Of a stretch of 64,000 bases of DNA, positions 51,741-60,123 are shown one piece after another. The position numbers were made by a program, and so were the translations under genes. Numbering within the stretch: the first letter of the stretch is position 1; each line of letters starts with the position of its first letter. Source of the stretch: Pseudomonadota bacterium (GTDB taxonomy: Bacteria > Pseudomonadota > Gammaproteobacteria > Steroidobacterales > Steroidobacteraceae). The notes under the pieces are model-generated. The model was given only the letters and a program-made list of their open reading frames with translations, did not search any database and was not told where the DNA came from. The stretch spans positions 1-64,000 of the forward strand of contig JANXOV010000105.1 of the NCBI GenBank assembly GCA_025357635.1, written 5' to 3'.

Positions 51741-54700
51741 ATGACGCGCATTTTACATATTGCACTGGCGCTGATGCTCTGCCTGCTTTGCATGAAGGCC
51801 GGTGCGGCGCAGATTGCTCCGACGAAATTCGATCACCTCACCACGGGATTCGAGCTGATGGGCGCGCATTTGAACGTGCCCTGCGAATCCTGCCATGTGG
51901 GCGCCATTTTCAAGGGCACGCCACGCGATTGCTCCTCCTGCCATAGCCGCGGATCGCGCATATCCGCCACCGTGAAGCCCCAGAATCACGTGCTGAGTTC
52001 GGATCGCTGCGATGCCTGCCACACCTCGGTGGCGTGGAAGCCCGCCAGTCATTTCGATCACCAGGAAGTTCAGGGAAGCTGTGCGACCTGCCACAACGGC
52101 GTCACTGCGACCGGCAAATCCTTCAACCATGTCGCCTCCACCATGGAGTGCGAAGCCTGCCACTCGGTGTTCGGCTGGAAGCCGGTGATTCGCGTGGATC
52201 ACACGCAGGTCAACGGCACCTGCGCCACCTGTCATGACGGCAAGCAAGCCACGGGCAAGCCCGGCAACCACATTGCGACAACCGACAGCTGCGACAACTG
52301 CCACTCGACCTTCCAGTGGAAGCCGGCCAACGTCATGCACATCGGCAACATCAGTAACTGCGTGGGCTGCCACAACGGCACCATCGCCACCGGCAAGACG
52401 CTGACGCATATGCAGACCAGCGATCAATGCGCGGCCTGCCATACCGTGGTCGTCTGGAAACCTTCGAGCAAGGTGGATCACACACAAGTCAACGGCACCT
52501 GCGTCTCCTGCCACAACGGCACGACCGCCAAGGGCAAGTCCACGAATCATCCGACCACCGACAACACGTGCGAGAACTGCCACTCCACCACGGCCTTCAA
52601 GCCGGCGAACGTCAGTCATAACGGGATCACCAATAACTGCGTCAGTTGCCATAACGGCAAGACCGCCACCGGAAAGCCGGCCAAACACATCAACACCAGC
52701 GATGCCTGTCAGGCCTGCCATTCGGTTTTGGTGTGGAAACCCCAGGTGACGGTGGATCACACGCAAGTACTGGGTGCCTGCGCTTCTTGTCACAATGGCG
52801 CCATTGCCATGGGCCGCGCAGCGAACCACATTCCGGCCGCGGCCGATTGCGGCGTGTGCCATCTGTCCACCGTCGTGTTCGGTCCCGGCACGCAGATGAA
52901 CCACGCGGGCATCACCAGCAATTGTTCGGCCTGTCACGAGGGCGGCAGGACCTGGCTGGGCGTCAACAATATGGTGACGCGCCCGACCAAGGCACAGGAC
53001 CCAAATCACCCGGTCGCCGGCGACTGCTCGCAATGTCACACCTCGACCACCTCGTTCATGGTCGATGTGTCGGGCGGCAAACCCGTGAATCACATTCCGA
53101 CCTCGCAGGCCTGCTCGGTCTGTCACGCGGACCCGGGCGACTACTCCATCTTCAAGATGAACCACGTCGGCATCACCGGCAATTGCGCGCAATGCCACGG
53201 CAAGGGCTTGAGCTTCGCCAACATCGTGCCCAAGCAGCCGCCGGCGAATCACATTCCGACGACCACGGCCTGCGAAACCTGCCATTCACCGACCAACTTC
53301 ACGGCCTTCGGTCCGAACAACCCGATGAGCCACACCGGCATCACCAACAATTGCCAGACCTGCCACGAAACCGGCATGACGTGGTTCGGTGTGACCATGG
53401 TCAACCGGCCGACGGCGGCCCAGGACCCGAACCATCCGAAGACCGGGGATTGCGCGCAGTGCCATACCTCGACGACTTCGTTCGCCGTCGTGAGTGCGGG
53501 CAAACCCGCCAATCACATTCCGACGACGCAGGCCTGCACGCTGTGCCACAGCAACGCCAACGACTACTCCGTCTATCAGATGAACCATCAGGGCATCAGC
53601 AACGGATGTGCGACCTGCCATGCGGCGGGTTTAAGCTTCGCCAATATTGTGCCGAAGGCGCCGCCGGCCAATCACTTTCCGATTGTGGGTTTGCCGTGCG
53701 AGAACTGCCATTCGCCGACCAACTTCGGCGCGTTCGGACCCGGTACGCAAATGAGCCACACGGGCATCAGCGGCAATTGCGCCACCTGCCACGAGAAGGG
53801 CATGAGCTGGTTCGGCGTAACCATGGTGACCCGCCCCACGACCGCACAGGATCCGAATCATCCGGCATCCGGTGAGTGCTCGAACTGCCACACCTCGACG
53901 ACCTCATTCGCGGCAGGCATCACCGGCGGCAATAAACCGGCCAACCACATTCCCACGACGCAGGCCTGCACGCTGTGTCATGCGAACTCGAAGGATTATT
54001 CCGTTTTCAAGATGGATCACACCGGCATCACCGGCAATTGCGCCCAATGCCACGCCGCGGGTCTGAGCTTTGCCAACATCGTGCCCAAGGCGCCGCCTTC
54101 GAACCATTTGCCGATCACGAACCTGCCGTGCGAGAACTGCCACGCGCCGACTAAGTTCACCGCCTTCGGTCCGGGTACACCGATGAGCCACACCGGCATC
54201 ACTCGCAATTGCGCCACCTGCCACGAAACCGGCATGAACTGGTTCGGTGTGACCATGGTCAACCGCCCCACCACCGCACAGGATCCAAACCATCCGACGA
54301 CGGGCGAGTGTTCGCAGTGTCATAGCTCGACGGTGTCGTTCACCACGGGATTGGCAAAACCGAGCAACCATATACCGACGACGCAGGCCTGCGCCCTGTG
54401 CCACACCAATCCGTCGAACTACGCCGTCTATACGATGAGCCACGCCGGCATCACCAACAATTGCGCGCAGTGCCACGCTACTGGCTCGGCCTTTGCGAAT
54501 ATCAATCCCAAAGCGCCGCCGGCGAACCACATACCCTCGACCACCGCCTGTGAAAACTGCCACTCGCCAAGCCAATTCACGGCCTTTGGTCCCGGCACGC
54601 CGATGAGTCACACGGGCATTGTCAGCAATTGCGCGTCATGTCACGAGACCGGCATGACTTGGTTCGGCGTCACCATGGTCAATCGCCCCACCGCGGCGCA

Positions 54701-56987
54701 GGACCCGAACCATCCGAAGACCGGGGAATGCCACGATTGCCATTCGTCGACGACCTCGTTTGCGCAAGGTGTCACCTCCAAGCCCGCGAACCATATTCCA
54801 ACCTCGCAGCCATGCGCTACCTGCCACTCGAATCCTAACGATTATTCGATATTCGTGATGAGCCACGCCGGCATCACCAGCAATTGCGCGCAATGCCACG
54901 CTGCGGGATTGAGTTTTGCAAACATCGTGCCCAAGGCACCTCCCGCGACCCATATTCCTTCGAAGACCGCGTGCGAAACCTGTCATGCGTCGACGAACTT
55001 CACCGCTTTCGGCCCCGGCACGGCGATGAACCACACGGGCATCGTCGGCACCTGCGCGACCTGCCACGAAACCGGCATGACCTGGTTCGGCGTGACCATG
55101 GTCACGCGGCCCACGGCGGCGCAGGATCCGAATCACCCGAAGACGGGCGAGTGCTCGACCTGCCATTCATCCACGACGTCCTTCGCCGGTGGAGTCGCAA
55201 CCAAACCTGCCAATCACATTCCGACCACGCAGGCTTGCACGCTGTGTCACTCGAATCCGGCCGACTACAAGATCTACAAGATGAACCACTTGGGGATAAC
55301 CAACAATTGCGCGGTGTGCCACGGCAAGGGTCTGAGCTTCGCCAACATCGTGCCCAAGGCGCCGCCGGCGAATCACATTCCCTCGAACACGCCGTGCGAG
55401 AACTGCCACTCGCCCACGAACTTCACCGCCTTCGGTCCTGGCACGCCGATGAAGCACATCGGCATCAATGCCGGTTGCGCCGCGTGCCATGAGACAGGGT
55501 CAACCTGGTTCGGCGTGACCATGGTGAACCGCCCGACGAAGGCGCAGGACCCCAACCACCCGGCGACGGGCGAGTGTTCGAATTGTCACACCTCGACCAC
55601 GTCGTTCGCCTCCGGCGTGACCTCGAAACCGGCGAACCATATTCCGACCGCGCAGGCCTGCACGCTGTGCCATTCGAATCCGAATGACTACTCCGTGTTC
55701 AAGATGAGTCACTCGGGCATCACCAACAATTGCATCCAGTGCCATGGCCCCGGGTTGAGTTTTGCGAACATCGTGCCGAAAGCACCGCCGTCCAATCACA
55801 TCCCGACCAAGACCATCGCCTGCGAAAACTGCCATTCGAATACCAATTTCACGACCTTCGCGGGCACTAGCATGAATCACACGGCGGTGTCCTCGTACAC
55901 CTGCGTCACCTGCCACGAACTCGGCATGTCCTGGTTCGGCGTGAATATCAAGGTGCGGCCAAAGGGTCACCACACGGGTGTGGATTGCAAGGGCTGCCAC
56001 GACACCAATAACTTTGGGAATGCGAACGCCAGGGCCGCCAGGACGCTGAAGAAGACCGCGGCGGTCAGCAGCGCACCGGTGAATGGCGTCAACGCCACCG
56101 CGGCGGCCGCCTCGACGACATCTGCCCCGGCTGCAGGACCTAACGGCGGCGACAGGTTGCGCGGTGGCGCAGCCGCGGCAGCGGCCCGCGCCGGCCGCTT
56201 CAATCTCGCAGGACAAATGGCGCGGCTGGCCGACGTGACCAACACCCGGGCCGCGGGCGTGAACGGATTCAACCACTCTGGCATGCTGCGCGCCTGTGCG
56301 ACCTGCCACAACGGCCTCACCGCCGTCGGCAAGAGCGCCAAGCACATTCCCAGCAACAACAGCTGCGACAACTGCCACACGGTGAATGCCTGGACGCCGG
56401 CGCGATTCGAGCATATCGGCGTGGCCATGAACTGCAGTCAGTGTCATGACGCCGTGCACGCCACCGGCAAGCCGGCAAATCACGTGCAGACCGCGATCGC
56501 GTGCAACACCTGCCACTCCACGATGGCATGGCTGCCCGTTATTTTCCGACACTCGGGAATCAGCGGGAACTGCCAGACCTGCCACAACGGCATGGGCACC
56601 TCGGGCAAACCGCTCGCGCACATGACCTCGAGCCTGGATTGCGCCTCGTGCCACCACAACACGACGGCGTGGACTCCGGTGGACTACCGCCATCTCTCAC
56701 CGCGTTATCCCGGTGAGCACCGCGTCGATCTGACCTGCGTGCAATGCCACAGCACCAACACAGACAAGATTCCGTGGACCAGCCCCGCCAGCGCGCCGGC
56801 CTGCGGCGCCTGCCATGAACGCAACTACAAGTCTGCGCCGCACACCAAGTACGGCAACGTGAAATACACCGCAGCGGAGCTGAAGAATTGCGCAGGCTCC
56901 TGCCACGTTTACTCGGACGACACGCTCAAAGCGGTCATCAAGCTGCGGCCGGGGCCGCAGCACCAGGTGAGCAGTGGTCAGTTCTGA
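51741..56987 (+). CDS. Very large multihaem cytochrome, 60 CxxCH plus one CX3CH
   Basis: A 1,748-residue exported protein starting at ATG 51741 with a signal peptide ending KAGAAQ. I count 60 CxxCH motifs and a final CAGSCH (CX3CH) at about residues 1,717-1,722. Residues 1-369 hold 14 haems in units with NGxxATGKxxNHI phrasing. Residues 370-1,360 are seven tandem five-haem repeats, followed by a three-haem partial copy. An Ala-rich linker (about 1,425-1,490) separates a C-terminal module with eight more CxxCH and the CX3CH. Nearly every haem has nearby His for bis-His ligation. It is probably the extracellular conductor or terminal reductase/oxidase. The downstream barrel protein is its likely outer-membrane partner. 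Confidence 0.95.
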   Translation: MTRILHIALALMLCLLCMKAGAAQIAPTKFDHLTTGFELMGAHLNVPCESCHVGAIFKGTPRDCSSCHSRGSRISATVKPQNHVLSSDRCDACHTSVAWKPASHFDHQEVQGSCATCHNGVTATGKSFNHVASTMECEACHSVFGWKPVIRVDHTQVNGTCATCHDGKQATGKPGNHIATTDSCDNCHSTFQWKPANVMHIGNISNCVGCHNGTIATGKTLTHMQTSDQCAACHTVVVWKPSSKVDHTQVNGTCVSCHNGTTAKGKSTNHPTTDNTCENCHSTTAFKPANVSHNGITNNCVSCHNGKTATGKPAKHINTSDACQACHSVLVWKPQVTVDHTQVLGACASCHNGAIAMGRAANHIPAAADCGVCHLSTVVFGPGTQMNHAGITSNCSACHEGGRTWLGVNNMVTRPTKAQDPNHPVAGDCSQCHTSTTSFMVDVSGGKPVNHIPTSQACSVCHADPGDYSIFKMNHVGITGNCAQCHGKGLSFANIVPKQPPANHIPTTTACETCHSPTNFTAFGPNNPMSHTGITNNCQTCHETGMTWFGVTMVNRPTAAQDPNHPKTGDCAQCHTSTTSFAVVSAGKPANHIPTTQACTLCHSNANDYSVYQMNHQGISNGCATCHAAGLSFANIVPKAPPANHFPIVGLPCENCHSPTNFGAFGPGTQMSHTGISGNCATCHEKGMSWFGVTMVTRPTTAQDPNHPASGECSNCHTSTTSFAAGITGGNKPANHIPTTQACTLCHANSKDYSVFKMDHTGITGNCAQCHAAGLSFANIVPKAPPSNHLPITNLPCENCHAPTKFTAFGPGTPMSHTGITRNCATCHETGMNWFGVTMVNRPTTAQDPNHPTTGECSQCHSSTVSFTTGLAKPSNHIPTTQACALCHTNPSNYAVYTMSHAGITNNCAQCHATGSAFANINPKAPPANHIPSTTACENCHSPSQFTAFGPGTPMSHTGIVSNCASCHETGMTWFGVTMVNRPTAAQDPNHPKTGECHDCHSSTTSFAQGVTSKPANHIPTSQPCATCHSNPNDYSIFVMSHAGITSNCAQCHAAGLSFANIVPKAPPATHIPSKTACETCHASTNFTAFGPGTAMNHTGIVGTCATCHETGMTWFGVTMVTRPTAAQDPNHPKTGECSTCHSSTTSFAGGVATKPANHIPTTQACTLCHSNPADYKIYKMNHLGITNNCAVCHGKGLSFANIVPKAPPANHIPSNTPCENCHSPTNFTAFGPGTPMKHIGINAGCAACHETGSTWFGVTMVNRPTKAQDPNHPATGECSNCHTSTTSFASGVTSKPANHIPTAQACTLCHSNPNDYSVFKMSHSGITNNCIQCHGPGLSFANIVPKAPPSNHIPTKTIACENCHSNTNFTTFAGTSMNHTAVSSYTCVTCHELGMSWFGVNIKVRPKGHHTGVDCKGCHDTNNFGNANARAARTLKKTAAVSSAPVNGVNATAAAASTTSAPAAGPNGGDRLRGGAAAAAARAGRFNLAGQMARLADVTNTRAAGVNGFNHSGMLRACATCHNGLTAVGKSAKHIPSNNSCDNCHTVNAWTPARFEHIGVAMNCSQCHDAVHATGKPANHVQTAIACNTCHSTMAWLPVIFRHSGISGNCQTCHNGMGTSGKPLAHMTSSLDCASCHHNTTAWTPVDYRHLSPRYPGEHRVDLTCVQCHSTNTDKIPWTSPASAPACGACHERNYKSAPHTKYGNVKYTAAELKNCAGSCHVYSDDTLKAVIKLRPGPQHQVSSGQF
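52848..55820 (+). repeat. Seven tandem ~424-bp five-haem coding repeats
   Basis: Unit boundaries placed at the first Cys codon of each five-haem unit are 52848, 53271, 53697, 54129, 54549, 54972 and 55395, ending at 55820. The lengths are 423, 426, 432, 420, 423, 423 and 426 bp (140-144 residues). Each unit carries five CxxCH motifs and phrases such as FGPGTPMSHTGI, TWFGVTMV, AQDPNHP, NHIPTTQAC and LSFANIVPKAPP. A three-haem partial unit follows. The copies have diverged at synonymous sites, so the expansion is not very recent. Confidence 0.92.
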
Positions 56988-57018
56988 GCATGTCAAACAC
57001 CCTGGCAGGATCGGATTG

Positions 57019-59394
57019 ATGCGGGTGGCGATGGCGCTGGCCGCCATCGCCCTGTCGGTGCCGGCCAGTGCGCAGGTTGGCGGAAGGATCGTCGAGATCA
57101 TCGATGCCTCGCGGCGCGATGACCACATCAATCTAAATATTCAGTTCAGCTGCACCATGCGCTACATCGCGCATACGCCCGCAACCGCCGGTACCGAAAC
57201 GCTGATCCGCTTCCGACCGGGAACGGACTGTGGGCTGGGTGTAATCTCCTCCGGATTGAACGAAATTCCGTCCGTTTCCGGTGCTGAGGATCTGCTCAAG
57301 AACGCACGCCTCGAAGACGGCGCCCCCGGTGAAGTCAATCTGCTGCTGTCCTGGGCCAAATCGACGACCTACGTGGTCGCACCCACCGGCGATCAGCGCG
57401 GCTTCGTGATCCGGGTCATGCAGGAACTGCCCAAGGGGCAGATCATCATCCAGGAAGAAGTGCAGCCCAGTTCCGTCTACGCGGTGAACCTGGACTCGCG
57501 CACGACCGATTTTACGCCTGAGGAAATCGCCGCCGCCTCATCGCGCTTCGGCGAACCGGCGTACGTGTCCAAGACGGTCCTCGACGGCACCACCTGGTAC
57601 CGCCTGCGGGTTGGTCCGATCGCCACGCGCAAGGATGCAGATCAATTGCTGTCGACGGCGCAGGGCGTGTTTCCGCGCGCCTGGCTTGTGATTGGCGAGG
57701 AATCCAGCGGCGGCGGCGATGCAGCCAACGCCGTGGCGCCGGCTGCCATCGCCAAGCCCGATCCCGCGCTGCCTGATGCGCAGCGATCCAAACTATTGGG
57801 TGATGCCAAGACAGCGATGGCGAAGCGCAATTTTGTGGCGGCCACTGAGGCCCTGACTCTGCTGGTACGCCAGCCCGAATACGCCGATCGCGCCCAGGCG
57901 CAGGAGCTGCTGGGCCTGTCGCGCGAGCGAGCCGGTCAGCTGGCGCATGCGAAAGCAGAATACGAAGAGTATCTGCGCCGCTATCCCAAAGGACCGGCGG
58001 CGGATCGCATCCGCGCGCGCCTCAAGGCGCTCGCGGTGGCGGGACGCAAACCGCGTTCAACCAACCGCGGATCCGAGGATGATCAACGGGGTTGGTACTG
58101 GTCCGGCGGTGTTTCGCAGTTGTATCGGCGCGACCAGAACCGCGTGACCACCACCGGGCAGACATTCGATCAAACGAGCCAGAACGCGATTCTCAATTAC
58201 GGTGACCTGCTGGCGCGCCGCCGCGGCGAGCGCTTCGAGTTCTTGAGCCGGGTCTATGCCGGCTACACCAAGAGCCTGCTCAAGGACACCAACGGCGTCA
58301 GCAACAGTGACAGCCAGGTCAATGCCGCGTTCATCGAACTCACCGACAAGAAATGGAACATGACCGGCCGCCTGGGGCGGCAGTCGCGCGGCACCGGCGG
58401 AGTGTTCGGCACCTTCGATGGCGCCTGGGTCGCCTATCGCATGACGCCGCGATTCACCATCAACGCCACCTATGGCTATCCGGTCGATACGGTGAGAGAA
58501 GGACCGCAGACCGGCCGTACTTTTGCCGGACTGTCGCTGGACATGGGCACGTTTGCGCAGAGCTGGGATTTTTCCACGTATGTGATCAATCAAAAGATCG
58601 ACGGCCAGGTGGACCGGCGCGCCGTCGGATTGGAGACGCGCTACTTTCGTCCCGGACGCTCGCTGATCGGGCTGATCGATTACGACACGTACTTCAAGAG
58701 CGTCAACAACATCACCCTGATCGGCAGCTTGTCGCTGCCGCGCAGTTGGATGTTGAGCATGAACATCGACCGGCGCAATTCGCCCATTCTGACCATCCGC
58801 AATGCACTGATCGGTCAGCCGGTCACGACGCTCGAAGATCTCGCCATCAATTTCACGGCCGACGAGATCAATCAACTGGCCCGCGATCGCACCGCGAAGT
58901 CCAATGTGTATGCGATCACCCTGTCGCATCCCGTCGGCGAGCGCTATCAGATCAGCACCGACTTCTATCTCACCAAGACCGACGGCACCCCGGCCTCAGG
59001 CAATGTGCCCGCATCGCCGGCGAGCGGCACCGACCGCGCACTGCAGTTTCAGATCTTCGGCACCAGCTTGTGGAAGCCCAGCGATCTGCATGTTCTGTCG
59101 CTGCGCTACGAAAAGAGCGACACCGGCACGACCGAGTCGGTGTCGCTGAGCAGCCGCTTGCCGATCTGGTCAAAGTGGCGGCTGGGACCGCGGCTGCGCT
59201 TTGATCGCATCAAATACAGTTTCGACGACACGACCCAGCTCACCGTCTCGCCCTCCCTGCGGCTGGAGTTGCTGCGCGCGCGCACGCTGTTCGAGTTCGA
59301 AGTGGGCAGCGATTTCGGATCGCGCGACATTCCGCTGGACAAACAGAAAACCAACTCCTACTACGTGTCATTGGGTTATCGTTTAGGCTTCTAA
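57019..59394 (+). CDS. Outer-membrane beta-barrel with SPOR-like and TPR regions (conduit porin candidate)
   Basis: A 791-residue exported protein. ATG 57019 has AGGA eight bases upstream; the signal peptide ends VPASAQ. The N-terminal part (about 17-150) resembles an AMIN-type beta domain. A SPOR-like region follows (about 170-225, WYRLRVGPIATRKDADQLL), then TPR-like helices (about 255-330, FVAATEALTLLVRQPEYAD). From about 350 the sequence is a barrel: alternating strands such as YWSGGVSQLYRRDQNRVTTT and LHVLSLRYEKSDTG, ending YYVSLGYRLGF with terminal Phe, typical of BAM substrates. It directly follows the giant cytochrome and is the candidate pore of a porin-cytochrome complex. Confidence 0.82.
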   Translation: MRVAMALAAIALSVPASAQVGGRIVEIIDASRRDDHINLNIQFSCTMRYIAHTPATAGTETLIRFRPGTDCGLGVISSGLNEIPSVSGAEDLLKNARLEDGAPGEVNLLLSWAKSTTYVVAPTGDQRGFVIRVMQELPKGQIIIQEEVQPSSVYAVNLDSRTTDFTPEEIAAASSRFGEPAYVSKTVLDGTTWYRLRVGPIATRKDADQLLSTAQGVFPRAWLVIGEESSGGGDAANAVAPAAIAKPDPALPDAQRSKLLGDAKTAMAKRNFVAATEALTLLVRQPEYADRAQAQELLGLSRERAGQLAHAKAEYEEYLRRYPKGPAADRIRARLKALAVAGRKPRSTNRGSEDDQRGWYWSGGVSQLYRRDQNRVTTTGQTFDQTSQNAILNYGDLLARRRGERFEFLSRVYAGYTKSLLKDTNGVSNSDSQVNAAFIELTDKKWNMTGRLGRQSRGTGGVFGTFDGAWVAYRMTPRFTINATYGYPVDTVREGPQTGRTFAGLSLDMGTFAQSWDFSTYVINQKIDGQVDRRAVGLETRYFRPGRSLIGLIDYDTYFKSVNNITLIGSLSLPRSWMLSMNIDRRNSPILTIRNALIGQPVTTLEDLAINFTADEINQLARDRTAKSNVYAITLSHPVGERYQISTDFYLTKTDGTPASGNVPASPASGTDRALQFQIFGTSLWKPSDLHVLSLRYEKSDTGTTESVSLSSRLPIWSKWRLGPRLRFDRIKYSFDDTTQLTVSPSLRLELLRARTLFEFEVGSDFGSRDIPLDKQKTNSYYVSLGYRLGF

Positions 59395-59416
59395 AAGGCC
59401 CGACGAACCGATCCTG

Positions 59417-60034
59417 ATGCTGGCAAGAATTTCCGTTGCGCTGCTGCTCCTGTGCTGCGCCGTGCGCGCGCCGGCGGCAGACCTCGCGCCCAGCGAGTAC
59501 CTGGACGAACGCACGGGCGCGACCATCACCGTCGTGCATGAGCCGCTGGTGTTCGCCCTGGAGCGCTCCATTCTGGCGGCGAATGCGCGCGACTATGTCA
59601 GCCTGACGGCCGTGGAAGTGGACCGCAGCGGCCGCATCGAGGTCTATCTGATCGGTTATGTATGGTCGACCATCGACCGGCGCACGCATGGCGTGCAGGC
59701 GGATCTGATCCGCAAGCCGCTGGAACTGTCCGCGGACGGCCGGCTCGTACGCCTGGTTTCGGCGGCGCAGTTCCCCAAGGACTTGCTGGATGAGCAGCGG
59801 CTGCTCGCACCCAAGGCCTCGCGCCTGGAGCGCGCAGCCTATCCGGCTTCTCGCGAATTGCTGCGCTACATCGCCGCAAGCAAACACCTCTCCTTGAGCT
59901 TCGCGCTTGAATCGTCGGACGGCGATGCGGAAAGCGATGCTGCGCTGGATGCGGAGCGCGAAGTCTACGAACCCTGGGGGGCGGGCCAAAAGGCGCTGCA
60001 GGCGTTCGCAGAGCACACCAGTTCTTTCCAATAA
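59417..60034 (+). CDS. Exported hypothetical protein of the conduit cluster
   Basis: A 205-residue protein with a signal peptide (MLARISVALLLLCCAVRAPA). The mature part begins LAPSEYLDERTGATITVVHE, with beta strands LVFALERSILAANARDYVSLTA, VEVDRSGRIEVYLIGYVWST and an acidic C-terminus. There are no Cys in the mature part and no haem motif. I do not recognise a family. It starts 22 bp after the barrel gene and is probably co-transcribed. It could be a periplasmic assembly factor or a small subunit of the conduit. Confidence 0.7.
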   Translation: MLARISVALLLLCCAVRAPAADLAPSEYLDERTGATITVVHEPLVFALERSILAANARDYVSLTAVEVDRSGRIEVYLIGYVWSTIDRRTHGVQADLIRKPLELSADGRLVRLVSAAQFPKDLLDEQRLLAPKASRLERAAYPASRELLRYIAASKHLSLSFALESSDGDAESDAALDAEREVYEPWGAGQKALQAFAEHTSSFQ

Positions 60035-60123
60035 GGGTTCCGCGCGGATCCAGACGGCAACCGGCCGCTTGCGTTCAATCGCTGGCTGTATAACCATACA
60101 GCTCCAGATTCAAAGGACTGCTC

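Noticed and set aside
50175-53285. Long minus-strand frames opposite the multihaem cytochromes
   Set aside because: They are reverse-complement shadows of repeated Cys-x-x-Cys-His codons, giving Ala/Val/Met-rich repetitive text without motifs.
52848-55820. Regular DNA repeats considered as a CRISPR array or satellite
   Set aside because: The units are about 424 bp, in frame, diverged at synonymous sites and encode haem motifs; there are no short identical repeats with unique spacers.
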